Below, one piece after another: positions 46,801 to 60,455 of a stretch of 64,000 bases of DNA. Source of the stretch: Eretmocerus hayati (taxonomy: Eukaryota > Arthropoda > Insecta > Hymenoptera > Aphelinidae); the NCBI GenBank assembly GCA_029851415.1, contig CM056741.1:69492282-69556281 (forward strand), in the 5' to 3' direction. The notes under the pieces are model-generated. The model saw only the letters and a program-made list of their open reading frames with translations, did no database searches and had not been told where the DNA came from. Within the stretch, counting starts at the first letter, position 1. Every line of letters begins with the position of its first letter. A program made the position numbers and the translations under genes.

Positions 46801-48639
46801 AACACACTTTGTCCTCAAATTCAATACGGACTGCTTCGGTGTCATTGAAATTGGAAATTCAACGTTTCATATGAAATATCATGAGGAATTGTTGACCTGC
46901 ATATCGAGTCGAAATCCTCGAGCAATCCTGGGAAAAATTGAAGTTCATAAGCACCCTAGACTAGAAGCAGAAAAGATCATGACTCAAAAACCTATTTACC
47001 ATATTTGACAAGTGGTCAATACTCTGAAAATATCCATTCTTTCAGAGTATTGAGGTTTGCAGAGATGAATTGGAATTCCGGGATAAACCAATCGATATGT
47101 TTTGTCGAAATGATCATAGTCTAGGTGACTCGAATCTCCGTGAGACCATGGTCGAGAAAGATATTTTAGTTTAAAATTTGAAAACACGGGATTCGAGTAA
47201 TTTTTGCGTAACTCATAGTAATCGCCTATTGGAAGAATGCGAAAACTGCCAATAACAGGAAAGAAGTTACGATCCACATTGACGTGAGTCCTTAGAACTC
47301 ATCTTGAAATCTTGATACACATCGTACTTTCCTTTTTGAACTCATGGTGCAATGAGACTATCTAGGAATTCCATATCATCCCTATATCTGGAAAGTAACG
47401 GTATATTACTGTTGGCAGATGATGATCCAGAGATATTTTGACAGCTGTAAGATTTCCTTGTAAGTTGCAGTACGCTTCTAACCTATGCATATTGATCGGA
47501 AATCTGATATTTCTATTTCTCATGGATGCCGAGGTCAGAAACTAAGGACCTTTTAGGCTCTGCAAAGACAGCCAAATGACATGAACAAGGCTGTAAGATA
47601 CACCTGTATTATCTACAAGCCTCGCTCCAAGCTATTATATTATCCAAGACACCTGATAACTTTCTCACAGAGATAATGATCCAGAAGATATTTCATCAGT
47701 GCTATCAAAATATGTGTATTCACTGTTATTTGAGCACGCTATGTGAGTGATTTCGTCAAAACTATCAACTTTGGAGATCAAATTTCATTCATCCTTGGAC
47801 CATCTTGCAGTAGAATTCTGAGTATACGATGTATCAGTATGAAAAATGATCCACAGCTCAACAGTATCATCCGTGCGACCGACATTAGGACAGCTCCTCG
47901 AGGATCATGGAATGTGCCAGTTTTTGCGTGTCACGGATTGTGACAAATCGACCTTTGAATTCGTCTCACAAGCGCGCATCGACTCGGGTTAACTTGGCCG
48001 AGCATATACCTCTCCTCGTTACCAAACAATAGTAGCAAAAAATCAAATCGGCGGATTTGAGTCATTACTGTATTTTCATTCGTATGTCAACAAAACTTGT
48101 CTCCAATCGCCGGATGCTTCAAACTAACGTCCCTAACGTCCGCGCCGCACCGAGAACTTCTAGCCTAATCCAAATGGACCTGGGAGGAAGCTTTCCACTC
48201 CCATGGAGAAGCTCAAGAAGCTGTTTCTGGGTTGTCACGGAATGCGTTATAGTTTTTCAGGCCGGAATATTTGTGCTAATTACACCACGGGGAACTCGAG
48301 TGTGGACTTGTATTAGTGCATGAAGCTACGACTCCTTCAAACATAAGTTTCCGAATGATAAATTACGAAAATGCAATATCTTCCGTTACATGTTGGGATT
48401 ATGAGCTGGGGGGAGGGGGTTGTTCTGAGAATAGGACAAGCGAAAACCTCGTTTTCGAGTATAAGTCGGTGTCTACAGTATGAGTAAATGCAATTACCGT
48501 TTACTTGAAACTATTTTGATTTTAATGACGGTAGCTAATGCATCCAATTTTTCGATTGGACTCACCTGACATCATTTGGGAATGGCGGTTCAGGACATCG
48601 AATTTGATAGTTTTCGCGGAATAGCCCATATAGATACTC
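43872..48639. other. No gene recognised
   Basis: AT-rich sequence with a G run at 45113-45128, a palindromic pair ATAACGCGG/CGCGTTAT near 44790-44830 and a small hairpin at 47020-47050 (AATACTCTGAAA/TTTCAGAGTATT). Frames up to about 106 codons occur but resemble no family I know. Confidence 0.4.
45113..45128. repeat. Poly-G run of about 16 bases
   Basis: Uninterrupted G homopolymer. Shorter runs are at 13970 (about 11 G), 11588 (about 9 G) and 34051 (C run). The length may be inaccurate in the assembly. Confidence 0.85.
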
Positions 48640-50070
48640 AAAAGATCTGCGATAGCGTGAGAAGCCCTTTAGCGATTCGCGCGCATCGCAGATTTACTCC
48701 CCGAGCGGAGCGATGCCTGCTGACGACACGGACAGAAATGACGCGAGTGGCTCGAATCGACCACACGACTCGCGCATCGTACTCATTACGTATATACCGT
48801 TTCTGACGTGACGCGTTGTCGCTTTGAGCAAGCACGATTTCGTCTATGCAGACACGCATCGTCGGACAAGCCAGCTAAATCGGTGTACTACACACCGGTG
48901 GTGTAGGCGGGGATCGCGTGTGCTCGAGACAGGCCTCGTTCATCACCACTAGAGCCCCTATACGCATAGTTGGGCGGACGAAATGATCACCGATTCCACC
49001 GCTGTGCACTGGATGCACTATCTAGTTGGATCGATGATCCGCGCCCCAGCTCACATCGCGACGCAACCCCCCATCAGTATCCCAACAACATTATGTGTCA
49101 GCATCAGAGCAACACGGGACTCACCTCGCGCGAGCTTAGTACGACAAGTCGGCTCATACGAGCGTCTAGTCCACGTGCAAGCTCACAAAGTTTCAAGCTC
49201 ACTGTATTAATATATCAGACGCGCAGCTTCCCACGGTTATTCTCGTTCACTCGTAGACTCAAATTTTTCACAGTCCAAAATTCACTCCGCGAAAAGTCGC
49301 GGCCGCACTGATGCACCGAGTAAACTGATGCAACGATGATACCCAGTAGGTGCGCGCGCTGGGCCACGTGGTGCTCTCACGAGGAGACGAAACCGGACTA
49401 TATAATGACCGATGAACGCGTCGTCGCTTTCTCGCAAATCGCCCCAAGACCGAACGCGGTCGCGACACCTGAACGTCTTCGTTTACTTACCAACACGCAC
49501 GCCGAACGCTCCAGAATCATTACCAAGCTCGTCGGCCAAGGTGGTCGGGCCGGTTTCGTAAGTGCAAATTATCTCTCGATAAATGCGGGCCCGACTCGCG
49601 CGCGCGAGAGACTTCGCGAAGATTCGACTCGCTTTCATATATAGGCATATTATTTAAATGTGGATTATTTGGACTCGGCCGCGTGTTTCGATTACCGAGT
49701 GGCTCGAGAGAAGACACGTGCTCTGGCTCTGATGTCGTATCGAGCAAAGGTCAAGGGTCTCTTTGGTTCAACTGCACCGCCGCGCCAGCGCGCCACGATG
49801 GCACTCGAGCGCGAACTGCGGGTAGATTTTGAGATATATCCATAGATATACACAGATGGATGATATAAGGCTGATGTAAGGCATTGAGGTGGTGGCGGTA
49901 TAGCGTCCCGGCCGAGCTGAGTTTTCCCTTGAGAGACGAAGGCGGACGAGGGCGCTCTCTAGCCGCTGACGGATGGGGCATGTAGCATCGGGGACAATTC
50001 GATTACCTGCCCTCGTCACTTGCCCTCCCGCGTGACTATTCACACTCGTACCTTGACAGTACACCCATCA
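48640..50070. other. CpG-rich block, unknown function
   Basis: Distinctly richer in G+C and CpG than the surrounding sequence, with CGCGCG and TCGCGA words throughout. Several overlapping frames on both strands reflect the base composition. No splice-consistent coding exon was recognised. It could be a promoter with an untranslated first exon, for example of a lncRNA or a distant gene, or older transferred or duplicated DNA. Confidence 0.4.
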
Positions 50071-52001
50071 ACAGAGAGCAAACCCTCTTCATCTCTGCCC
50101 CGCTCTCTTCATTTTTCTTTCGCACCCCACGCGGTTCACAATGTATACATCGCCAACGTCCGTGCATTATTGATTAGTTCATCGAATTACATGTGATCCA
50201 GTAATTAATTATGAGCGAGTACGTGGGTGAAGGAGATGTTTTCTCTGAACCTCTCGCTAGAATGATTCGAAAATCATTCGTACAAGGATCAGCTTTTTCT
50301 GAGGCACTCACTTTTCCAATGACTTGGTTGCTGGATTTGACGGTAAGTTGCGTGTCCAATTGAACTACACAAGTGACGGTAGAATCCGAGCGGTTGAGCT
50401 GGGTGGAAGATACGATTTTTCGGAGGCCTCTCTCAATCTCAATTACATGCAATCGTGACTGTTCCCTTAAAATTGAGTAATATCTTCGTAATATTGATAC
50501 AACCTCAATGAACCAGTATCGGAGCTGCAATTGCTCGCACGGTGGTCGAGTGCTTGGAATGTTCAGGTTATATCTATACTCTCTCCACTCCATACTATCA
50601 TACGTGATGTATCGCTCATTCATGAGTGACTGCGTCAATTACAGTGAATCTAATTAAACAATCTCACATGCTCAGAGATTTTCTCACCTCTTTTTTTTGA
50701 CATTCCATCAGAAGTAGGTCGGGTCAGAGTGAAATCTCTTACTCTAAAGAAAAATCCTGGCAACAGAGATGATTGAAAATGCATCCATGGGGATCTTAAT
50801 GCGATCATGAAATGGCAATCATCGCGTGAAACTTCAGAAAACCATGTAAATTCTTTGCAGATCGAAACTTTTTGCACTGAATGATTCACGCTGTTCCATG
50901 CATTTATTCATCATATGGACGGAGGCACTTTCTCTCCGATCCTGTTTCAGTAATTAATGAGTAAGCTCTGAGGTTACAGAATTGTAGTTGACTTCATTGC
51001 CGTTGAACGCTCTTGAATGCTCCTGACTTCAAGCCGAACAGCCGTTCAAAAAATAATCAGCTAATGTATTCGGTTCAATTTCACTGATTCTGTGAAGTTC
51101 ACATAAAAATTCATGGTATAACGTACATACGAGGTTCTTGCTACATTTCTAGAAATAGAAATGTGTCATTGAGGAAGTAGATGAAAATACAATTAAAGAA
51201 AACTATATGAAGACCATAATTAACATTCACGCAAACGATACACCAACCGCACCATCCAGTGCGAAAAATTTTTTTTGCCCGATTTTTTCATCTTTTAAAG
51301 ATACCCACTATTCAATCGCATGGTCTAGAAGTCCATAGAAATTTAATTGAATAGATTGGATTTTTAATCCAATACCTCATCGGGTAACATGACAAATTGA
51401 AATCAGTTACAGTTCCCGTTACATGTTGCAATTCGTTTCTCCCGTGAACGAGTTTGATTCTATCTCAAATTCCTCGCAAACAAGAATTGCATGAACGAGA
51501 GAAGTTGAGGTTCTAAGTGCATTGAAAGAATGATTCATGAAGTACGCGTGGATCGATTCATCGAAGCAACAGTTTGCCAAAGGGTCATTACAATGCACTC
51601 CATTACTCATTTCTACATAACCTACTGGGTTACCGAGTCACTTACGCTAATGATGACTCGTAATGTCTCAGTTCAAGCATATCTATGGATTACCTTACAA
51701 AGAGAATGAAGAGACAATTAGGTACATAAAACTCATCTTACTCTTTGTCATCGTAACATTATTCTATCTGACCTCATTTTTTACGCATCCAGTTTCGGAC
51801 TTGCGAGTTCAAAAAATTCTCCTACCATTTTTCCAAGATCGCTTTATCTCGATACTAACGAGTCGTCAAATTTTTCGCCACTTCATGAGTTTAGAATGTT
51901 ATTGCCAATATTTCAACGCGATACACGTGCGCGTGAATGCTGCTCATGAATGTAACGCTGGTTAATTCACATGAGAAATTTGCTTGAAATCTTGAAATGA
52001 T
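50071..52001. other. No gene recognised; one 154-codon minus-strand frame
   Basis: The frame at 50638-50174 (minus) is the longest uninterrupted one outside the transporter and the repeats. Its product has no signal, membrane pattern or family motif that I recognise, and no start context or splice sites support it. I consider it probably fortuitous. Confidence 0.3.
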
Positions 52002-52177
52002 TTAACAGCGTCCGCTGTGACGGGTCCCACTGGTGGAACACATTTTTCCTTTTCAATATGCTGAAGAGTTTTGTCTTGAAAAAAATAACATTGGACAGGT
52101 CCCATCAGTAGAATTCGTCGCACGCAGAGAAAATTGAATCGTTCAATTCGATTTCCACCGTCGCAGTGAACGTGTGA
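52002..52177. mobile_element. piggyBac-like MITE (CACGTTCAC ends), 176 bp
   Basis: TTAACAGCGTCCGCTGTGAC at the left and CCGTCGCAGTGAACGTGTGA at the right are inverted relatives; the left TTAA is intact and the right one mutated. It contains two GGTCCCAC/T blocks like those at 9909, 14695 and 22385. Confidence 0.68.
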
Positions 52178-55100
52178 CATGTTCATTCATCCAATTTTGA
52201 TCACGAGAGCATATTTCATTTTATAAAATGTTCAATCCAATATTTGCGGAACTATCGCATTCAGGGAGATTCAAAAACTCACCCAAAATACAAAAAATGT
52301 CCCACGTCATTACTCTGAAATGTTTGAGCTTTGGAAACAGAAAAAACTAGACTGTGGAATGCCTATAGAGCATGATGATTAGATGTATTTATCAAGATAT
52401 GCATGCAAAGCGAGCTACGAAGACATAAAATCCGAGATCAAGTCAATTAGCGTCTTGAACTGATGGCTGTCAGGACTTACTGATAGGTGTCTATTTCTCT
52501 GTTCAACATTGTGAAGACAGAAAATACTTCTTTCGACTTCAATTAGTTTAGTCAAGTTGATCCAAATGTTTTTGTACTGCAGATTTGGATTCTGATCGTT
52601 CTCTCATAATTTTAAACGTCACTGAAAAGGCTGCAGCCCGGTCATCTATAGGCTCAAAATCTTGCAACTACTTTTGATTTAAAAGGAACGCAAAGATACC
52701 CAGACCATGATTTTCACGAGACATCATTGACGTCGATGGTAAGACTCGAAATACATCATAGCTCATGCAATGTTTATTTGTACTGAACATTATCACGAAG
52801 AGTTGGTATGGCATTCTCATCACAGGAGAGCTATTGAATATTACTTTCCCTTGAGAATGCTGTGATCTTCGGAACTAACTTCCCATTAAAGAGCCTCAAT
52901 TTGAGTCACATTTTCAATTTCCATAGACTTTAAGCTGCTCCTCAGAGCATTCAATGAATAAGTTAGTTATTTAGCTGACTGAAAGATAGTGGAACGAATT
53001 ACAACTGTTCCAAGATCATTGACCTCTTCAACCTCATACAACTGTCAACATTTTCTATGATCATTCTTGATTGTAGGATATTATTTTCCAATGCTTAGTG
53101 GAACCTCTACCCGCTGGGCAGTTTGAAGAGCCGGAGGTAGATGATCACAATTGGGACAGAAAATGTGCAACCAACATCGCGGTTCCTGATTCATCGTCGA
53201 ATCGTCATGCTCACACTTCCGCATGGGAATTTTGACCGCCACCGAGTTGACAGAAATAGTACTTACTCGTGACTAATTTGAAAATACCTCTTGGACACTT
53301 CCGGAAATTCTTCCAACTTTGTGGATTGAATCAATCTTAAAAGAAATTCAGCTGGTGTTACGTACTTATTTTCCTACAAAAGGGTACCGATTTTTCGGGT
53401 GCAATCTATCGGTACCAATAATAATCGAATACACAACGCGATGACTCTTTCTGCGAATATCCACAGACGTGAGTTGATACAATGCTTCAAAATCTCTATT
53501 TCGGCGGTTTTCGACTGTCTTCAATCTATGCAGACTAATCAGATTTCTGATTCAAAATCATGTGAAATGATAGAATCGCTCAAAAATTTTGAGAATCGTT
53601 AAAGTCGGATTACTATTGAGCGGAATCGGTACGCCATCGTTGAAAAGGGATGAATGAGTAATGTCGATTTCATACAAAATACTACTGAGAATCTGTAGAA
53701 AATATATAAAGTTCTACTCACGCAGACTGGATTGACTGACAAAAAACGTAGATGAAATTGCCAAAATTCATGAGACGGGTAAAGTGGTCCTTATTCACCC
53801 AACAGGAACGAAACAGGCATAAAATGAATTCCGTCCGGCTCACCGATTCTATTTTGCTTCAATGACACTCCACTGTTTCTCTCAGTTCCTATTTCCCGTG
53901 TCTCTTCAATATTACATCACTTTCTAAAGTTGAAGTACTGCAGGCAGTGTAGTCAAAATCACAAACTAAACGTTTCACTCGTCGCGAGTAGAAAGTTTTT
54001 GACGAGAAGATGAGTTCATTTCAAAAGCCACAAAAATCTTTATACCGTCGCGAACAAGTTCTCATAGTTCACTGAGCAGCTGCTTTCTTGCCACATGATT
54101 AATTTTAGACAACACGCTGAACAAAGATAATATTTGTGTGCGCTTGAGTATGAACGGGCAAGGCTAGTATTCTTTGCCATATATCGACGAGTCGAGCTTT
54201 CTTGGCAGAAGTACGAATCGCTCGCGCCAAGAAATTGTTGTGAATACGCGCAAGTTTATACTCCGGTATTCTGCCCGCTGCTGAGATTTCGCGCACCAGG
54301 ATGTGGTGGTCAATACAAGCGTGAAAGCCATTCAAATTTAACGAAATAAAGTTTATCGACGGGTGATCAAGAAGGTACCTACCTCGAAATTCAAAATTAA
54401 ATCAGTATATTAATTAGGGACATTCGCAACTATCTACTGAATTTAATCAATGCACACAGAACGGAGTTCCGTGGTGAAGAGGAATCGACAGTATGGCACT
54501 GGGCAACATCTTATTGAGTGAAAACTATTGATGCAAGGGTTGGAAAGATGGAAAATTTTGGTGCAACGACTATTGAAACTCAAAAGTCGCGTTCGTTCAT
54601 CCCAAGTGCGGAAGAATACATGAGTAATTATTTGAGTTATATCTATAACATCCAAGAGGTTTCCTAGAGAGGCGAGCTGTCGTGATGGCTGGATATAACC
54701 GCTAGAGTACATCATTCGTCAAATATTCGTCATTGCATGGAAAGCAATTCACAATTTTTCCGAAATGCTTTTGATTTTCTGTTGGTTTTACTCACAAAAT
54801 TTGAGTAAGACGCAAAACTCTTGGAAATCGTGGTCATGTTCTAGGTTCTGGGCAGATTTTAAAATATTTATGCAGGGACTCGCGAAGTTTATGAATGATG
54901 ATTTGAATTTTCAGTAGAGTTCAAGGAACGTATCACAGTTGCTTAATCCTTTCATCTCATAATATAGTTATAGTCGGTAAAAATGACATGACACGTAAGG
55001 TTTTATCGGATGTATCAATCTTGTTCGAATTAATCGATGCACTCAATCACTTGTAAGATCATCATCATCAACTTGATCCACCTCATTCGATCTCGAAAAG

Positions 55101-58100
55101 AGTTCAAAAAAGATGTTGGTATGTTTAAGATCATTCTATACGGACAATCTTCTGAGATTGGATGAAATTCGGGCATAATTCATTAAAATATACGGGCGGG
55201 AAGAATACTACTGATCCATTAAATACGCATCACGCACGCGAGTAGGTTATCTATACATCATATTAGGACATTACACGATTGAGTCAAGAAACTTGGATTG
55301 TAAAAGTGCGCAAAAAAAGATAGATCGCATATTTTCTTTCGGGAAGGAAGCTAATATGGAGCATGGCATCCTAGCTCTTGGAGGAGCACCTGTGTTTGAG
55401 GACATAAAGAAAAGAAGAGACTAGTGTAGCCTCAGCTCGTTGGCTCTACAGCTGTTGGATTCAATTTGATACATATGCAGTTGTGAAATATGACACATAA
55501 CGTCTGCGGAATGCAGATGAGTCTAGATTTCTAGCTCAAAACTTTACATTACAGCACAAAAACAAGAAGTACTCCTTTTACTGTATGAAACTTTCAATTC
55601 CAAGATGGGGGCTTTATCGATTGCGATGACTGAACTTTGTTTGGAGGGCAATAAAAGATGCACATTTCCACCACCGGCTGATAGATCTGGGGAGGAAATT
55701 TATGCATGAATAGATAGAATGGTATGGTGTGCAAAAAGATTATCGGTCGACGATAAAGCTCTGTAATCTAGCGTAGAGTCAAAATTTTCCCACGTGTTTC
55801 TCCTCATCCTTACATCTTCCATCAAAATCCTCCGAGTTAACCTCGCAACCATACGAGGCCCGGAGGTGGCATAAATAGAGTTGAAGTAAGTAATTCAACT
55901 CAATCCATCACACGAGTCAACAAAATTTGCTGACATAATTTTACTGGCTAAAGCCGATCGGATAAAATTCAATGTTATTTCAAAAGAGACTGTATTGTGC
56001 TCATCTGGCGATCATAATTTAAATACAACAAAACGCCGTAAGAAAATCTTCTCTCGGCAACTGTATACTCTAGGGTGGTCCCCAATGTGTACTCTATATT
56101 AATAAACGAGATTCTTGCGATGAAGGAGTTTCGGACTCTAAAAATTGATCAAAGACGAAGATGAAACTCCAGTGCAAATATGATTCAATCTAAATACATC
56201 CGAAAAGTACAAAAAAAAGTGTAAGCACTACGAGATAAGGAAACAAATTGAAGATGAGACCAAAGATGTGAATCCCGACTTCCATAGAAAGATCGCAAGA
56301 CATTGTTGTTCCATGACTGTCATGTGACTCAAAAGGATAATAATTTAAGAGGAAAGTAACCCAAGGTCGTCAAGATTCGAAACCAATTCTACGTCTATCC
56401 GAGAATAAATGAACGATCTTCCTCGTGGATGGACACTTGCAATACTCGGGTTCACTCGTGACTATTTGCTATTTTCGCAATATCCTCTTGCTTGCTCTCG
56501 TCGCTTGGTCTATGACGCTTGAGAGGCCTATCCGACTCCTATCGGCGTCGTTTTTATTAAATTTCATACCACTTTATTGCAGACTCGAATGCATGGGAAT
56601 GAGTCATTAAAGAATGGCTCTAAATCATCATAGCGTGCTCAATAGAATGCATAGATTTGAATTCATCTTCATCTCTAGGACACGCTCAGAGAGATTTGAT
56701 GTATTTGTGACCGAAATGAGCAAGTCTCGTGATGAATTTTCGTGGAGTTTTTATTGTAAAATTGCTCAAACTTGGAATACCAAGATGTCCGTTCTCGAAG
56801 TGAATCATAGCCATCATTGCCGGATGCTGAAAAGGCAGGAGAAAGCTCGAACCGAGAATTTAATCAGGCCCAGTACAACTCGTTTCAGAGCTTGTCAGCG
56901 TATTGTACTTCCATCAGAAGTATTGCATGATGCATTGTCTCTCGACGTGCATTTTGGCTGATCTTTTCCTGACTAAGCAGCGCTCAATCCGCACACGACT
57001 TTGTGACAACGAGGGGATTTTAAAATCTGATGACCTGATACTTATGTTCGTTTTGCTTTTATTCATAAGCCTGAATTTCAATGGTATTCTTGTAGATGAT
57101 GGTTCTTCTCAGTAGTAGCCAATAATTTCAGATTCTAACGATATTGCATTGAAATAATTGCTCTTGTCTCCACAGGCATATCATATTTTCTTGAGATAAC
57201 GTTGCCAAAATTCAGCAAGAACATCGCCAATTCAAGCTCCGGTAATCACTGGTACCGTGACTACAGTCCTAAATTTTCATGATAACCATAGATCAAACTT
57301 AGACGATGAGGCAAGCAATATGATTTCGGTCGTTATACAGATAGAATGGAATAAAATAGAATAAATTCTCTTTGTAATTTGACAACACTCTTGGTACATT
57401 GGACGAGAATACAGGATTTCTTTAATTTCGAATCTCGTGACAATATCACCGATCATAGATAAGAAAGTATAAAATATATGAAAATCATTTTTGATGTAAA
57501 CTCATAACATCACTGGAGTCTTCTGTAGATTCTCATAGCCTAGAGGACAAGGTGATATTCTTTACGAATCTCATAAAATATCTTACTTCTCCCAATTTTT
57601 CTCGGATGCCGATCAATCAGATATCAATCTAGAAGATGATTGCACGCGAACATCGAAAGGCTTACAAATGCATCCAAAGCTGATTCTGTGGCTGTGAGGC
57701 AAATTGGACGACATTTTGTAATTCAGTTGTTCAGAGTCATAGTGGACTAACAAGGAGAGGTCCAACCTTGCGGGTTCTGGATTCGTCTCAAACTTTGGGA
57801 TTTACCTTATTTTGATGTGAAATGAAGGTACCTCAAAGAATTCAGTCCCGTAGGTCTCCTATCGTAGGAAACAGCTATTCGAATTTTACAGCATAAGCTG
57901 AAGTAGTTGCAATGTGTGCTGGGCTTCAGAACAGCGATCGGAGCAACCCCGTAGCTTCGAGGTTACGAATGAATCCGTAATAATCTCATTGACCAATCAA
58001 AGAATACGCACTGATCCATCAGCATAAATTGCTCCCAAAAATCAGTGAGCTCTCACTGATTGGGGCGGAGAAAGTAGTTGTGACTTGATAGATCTTCAAA

Positions 58101-59609
58101 AAAAGTCAAAAATTATTTATTTGACGAGTTCGAACCATTTGCCCGACGGAACATCGCCGAATGAATAGTCAACAAAGAGCAACAATCTATCGTCACCGAC
58201 TTCTCAACTTGCCTTTTGAGATCGATCTCAGTTCATGTAACTCAGCTGATACTTTTGGAATATACTTGGTGGCTCAATCCCTCATAGAATAAACTTGGTT
58301 CCAAAAGGAACAGTGATGTTCAATTGCCAGCCGATGGTCGGAAAAACCAGAGTTGATTTATTAGCGAGGCCAATTTTTGTTGCCAGAAACATTTCGACCT
58401 ATGCCACCTATGCACAGTGAATATTAAATCATTATAACCCCAGTAGATCCAGCAGGATTCGTCGATGATACAGTAAAACTTGTCAGAATGAACACCCCAA
58501 TATCTTGGATACCTACCAAAATCAGGCACTTTATTGCGGAACCGGGGAAATTACATTGACTCTTGCGGAAGTTTTTCTTCGTACATTCGGCACTTGCTTA
58601 TTTTGGGCACATTGCAACCCACTCGTTGTATCTCACCAGCATGTAAAATCACCATTCTAAATTGGATACTGAATTTGGAGATTAAGAATTGAAATTTTGC
58701 GTGGCAAGTGCGACTGATACAACTACGCAGTTGGAAAATCATCGGGAAGCTTCTTCTGAGCTCGTCAATTACTGTCGCAGCAACGTACCTTGTGTCATCG
58801 AGATATTGAAGATTGAGGAACTCTTTCCCTCATGCATGGTGGTTTGTTATGGAACTAAGCTCGGTGCACGAGTCGCGCCCTTGCGACATTCGTTATTCAA
58901 CTTCAGAATAAGACTCCATTTGTCATTCTAATATCTAGAACGCTGTAGAGGATGAATACCCATATGAGTTATGAGAGGGAAGTTTGATGCGATTGTAATC
59001 GATTTTGTCGATCAATAACAGTAATCGCTCACATTTGCAAGTGATGGATCGTTGAAAATATCTCCAAAAACCAGATCGTTATGTGTATTTGGTCGAATTT
59101 GTCCATTCCTCGAAAATGATGCATATCTCTTTACCTTGGGTACCTGCCTACATTACCAATTTTTTGCAAAACCGTAAGAGCCCAATGTAGATAAGTTTTA
59201 CTGTATATCAAATCTCGCAATGATTCATGCCCTCCGAGGGTCTACCATCTTACTTTGGATCCTGCCTGGCTATTTCGTGCGGTGATTGAGATCTGTACCA
59301 ACGGTCGCTAAATTCCCAGACTACCTTCAAAACTTCGTTTGGCCAAGTTTTGAAGAGAGAAAAAAATTATTTGGTACAGCACACTGCATCCTATTTCCCC
59401 CAATTTGGGATTTTAATCATGCCCGTTTCACGGTTGTCTTTCTGTGATCCGAATAAGTGTTTTCTTGCCAAGGTTACAACTTCAGATTACACATATTGGC
59501 ACCAAGAATCGCGAAAAATCTCAGCATGACGCTCTATACGAATGGTTTAAATAATGATATTCGACGAGATTCTACGTATATTGTGTCTAATCGAGACCTT
59601 CAATGCGCG
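52178..59609. other. Gene-free stretch
   Basis: Long AT-rich interval without recognised coding exons or strong repeats. Only a small palindrome, AATCAGTGAG-CT-CTCACTGATT (58040-58061), stands out. It could be intron or intergenic DNA. Confidence 0.4.
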
Positions 59610-60455
59610 TCTTTCCAGGTGTGCGACGAATTCCACGGAAGGGATCCATTTTTATTCGGATTCTGATGCGCCCCCAGCGACGGAGACACATCCAGAGGTT
59701 CTATCGTGGTTTTCCCTCATTATATATGACACCAAGAACATATGTGCACGCCAGCTTCAGTATCAAACTTGATTTGGACGAGTCACTCGATAAAAACTCA
59801 GTTTTCGCGGAAATTCCGACAAATATCACAAAAATAGCTGGTAAATTGTAAATTTATTGATGCATTAGTCAACACGCATACTGTATACTCAACAGCGTAT
59901 CTTAATTCATTTGGAATTTTTTGTCAAAAGCTACAAAATGAGCCCCAATACGCGTCATTTTAGCGATAGACATTGTCACTGCGCTTCTTCCCCAGTCAAC
60001 CTGTTTTGTCCCTCCGTGTGCGAAGAACATTTTGTATTCAAGGAAGCTGAAGAGTATTCCGAATGATAGCTTTTATCTCATAGATTCACGACGGTAGAAA
60101 ATCATACTCACGTGAACTACAATCGCGCTTTGCGGTTCATCCCAGACATAAGACCTCCAAATCTAGGTCAATCTAGCAAATGACTCGGATCATACCAAGG
60201 AATCAACGAATGCTTCCGAAAAACTGAATAATGATTTCCGTAGTTCAATCATTTACTCCATCCTCCTTTGCACAGTAGGAATTTTCGTGGATCCCACCGG
60301 CGAGACCCGCAAAAATTCACGAGGATCTCGTGAATACATGTTTAAATGATGGCATTTCGAGAGGTTTGGTTTTCGTACGTGCAAAATCACGCGTTTGCAC
60401 TCTACCGCACTTTGGAGCGGAATGCCGGCTCCCACCGTCGCAGTCAACGTGTTAA
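59610..60455 (-). mobile_element. piggyBac-like non-autonomous element, long form, copy 2
   Basis: Reverse-oriented relative of 22250-23492. The end at 60452-60455 is TTAA next to CGCAGTCAACGTG; the other end near 59610 is decayed (TGTGCGACGAATTCCACGG). It shares GGCATTCCGCTCCAAAGTGC-like sequence and the inner GGTCTCGCCGGTGGGATCC motif. It lacks the 337-bp insertion and serves as the empty-site reference for it. Confidence 0.78.

Noticed and set aside
50174..50638. 154-codon minus-strand open frame
   Set aside because: No recognised motif, no membrane or signal pattern, no splice-consistent neighbours; plausible by chance in 64 kb.
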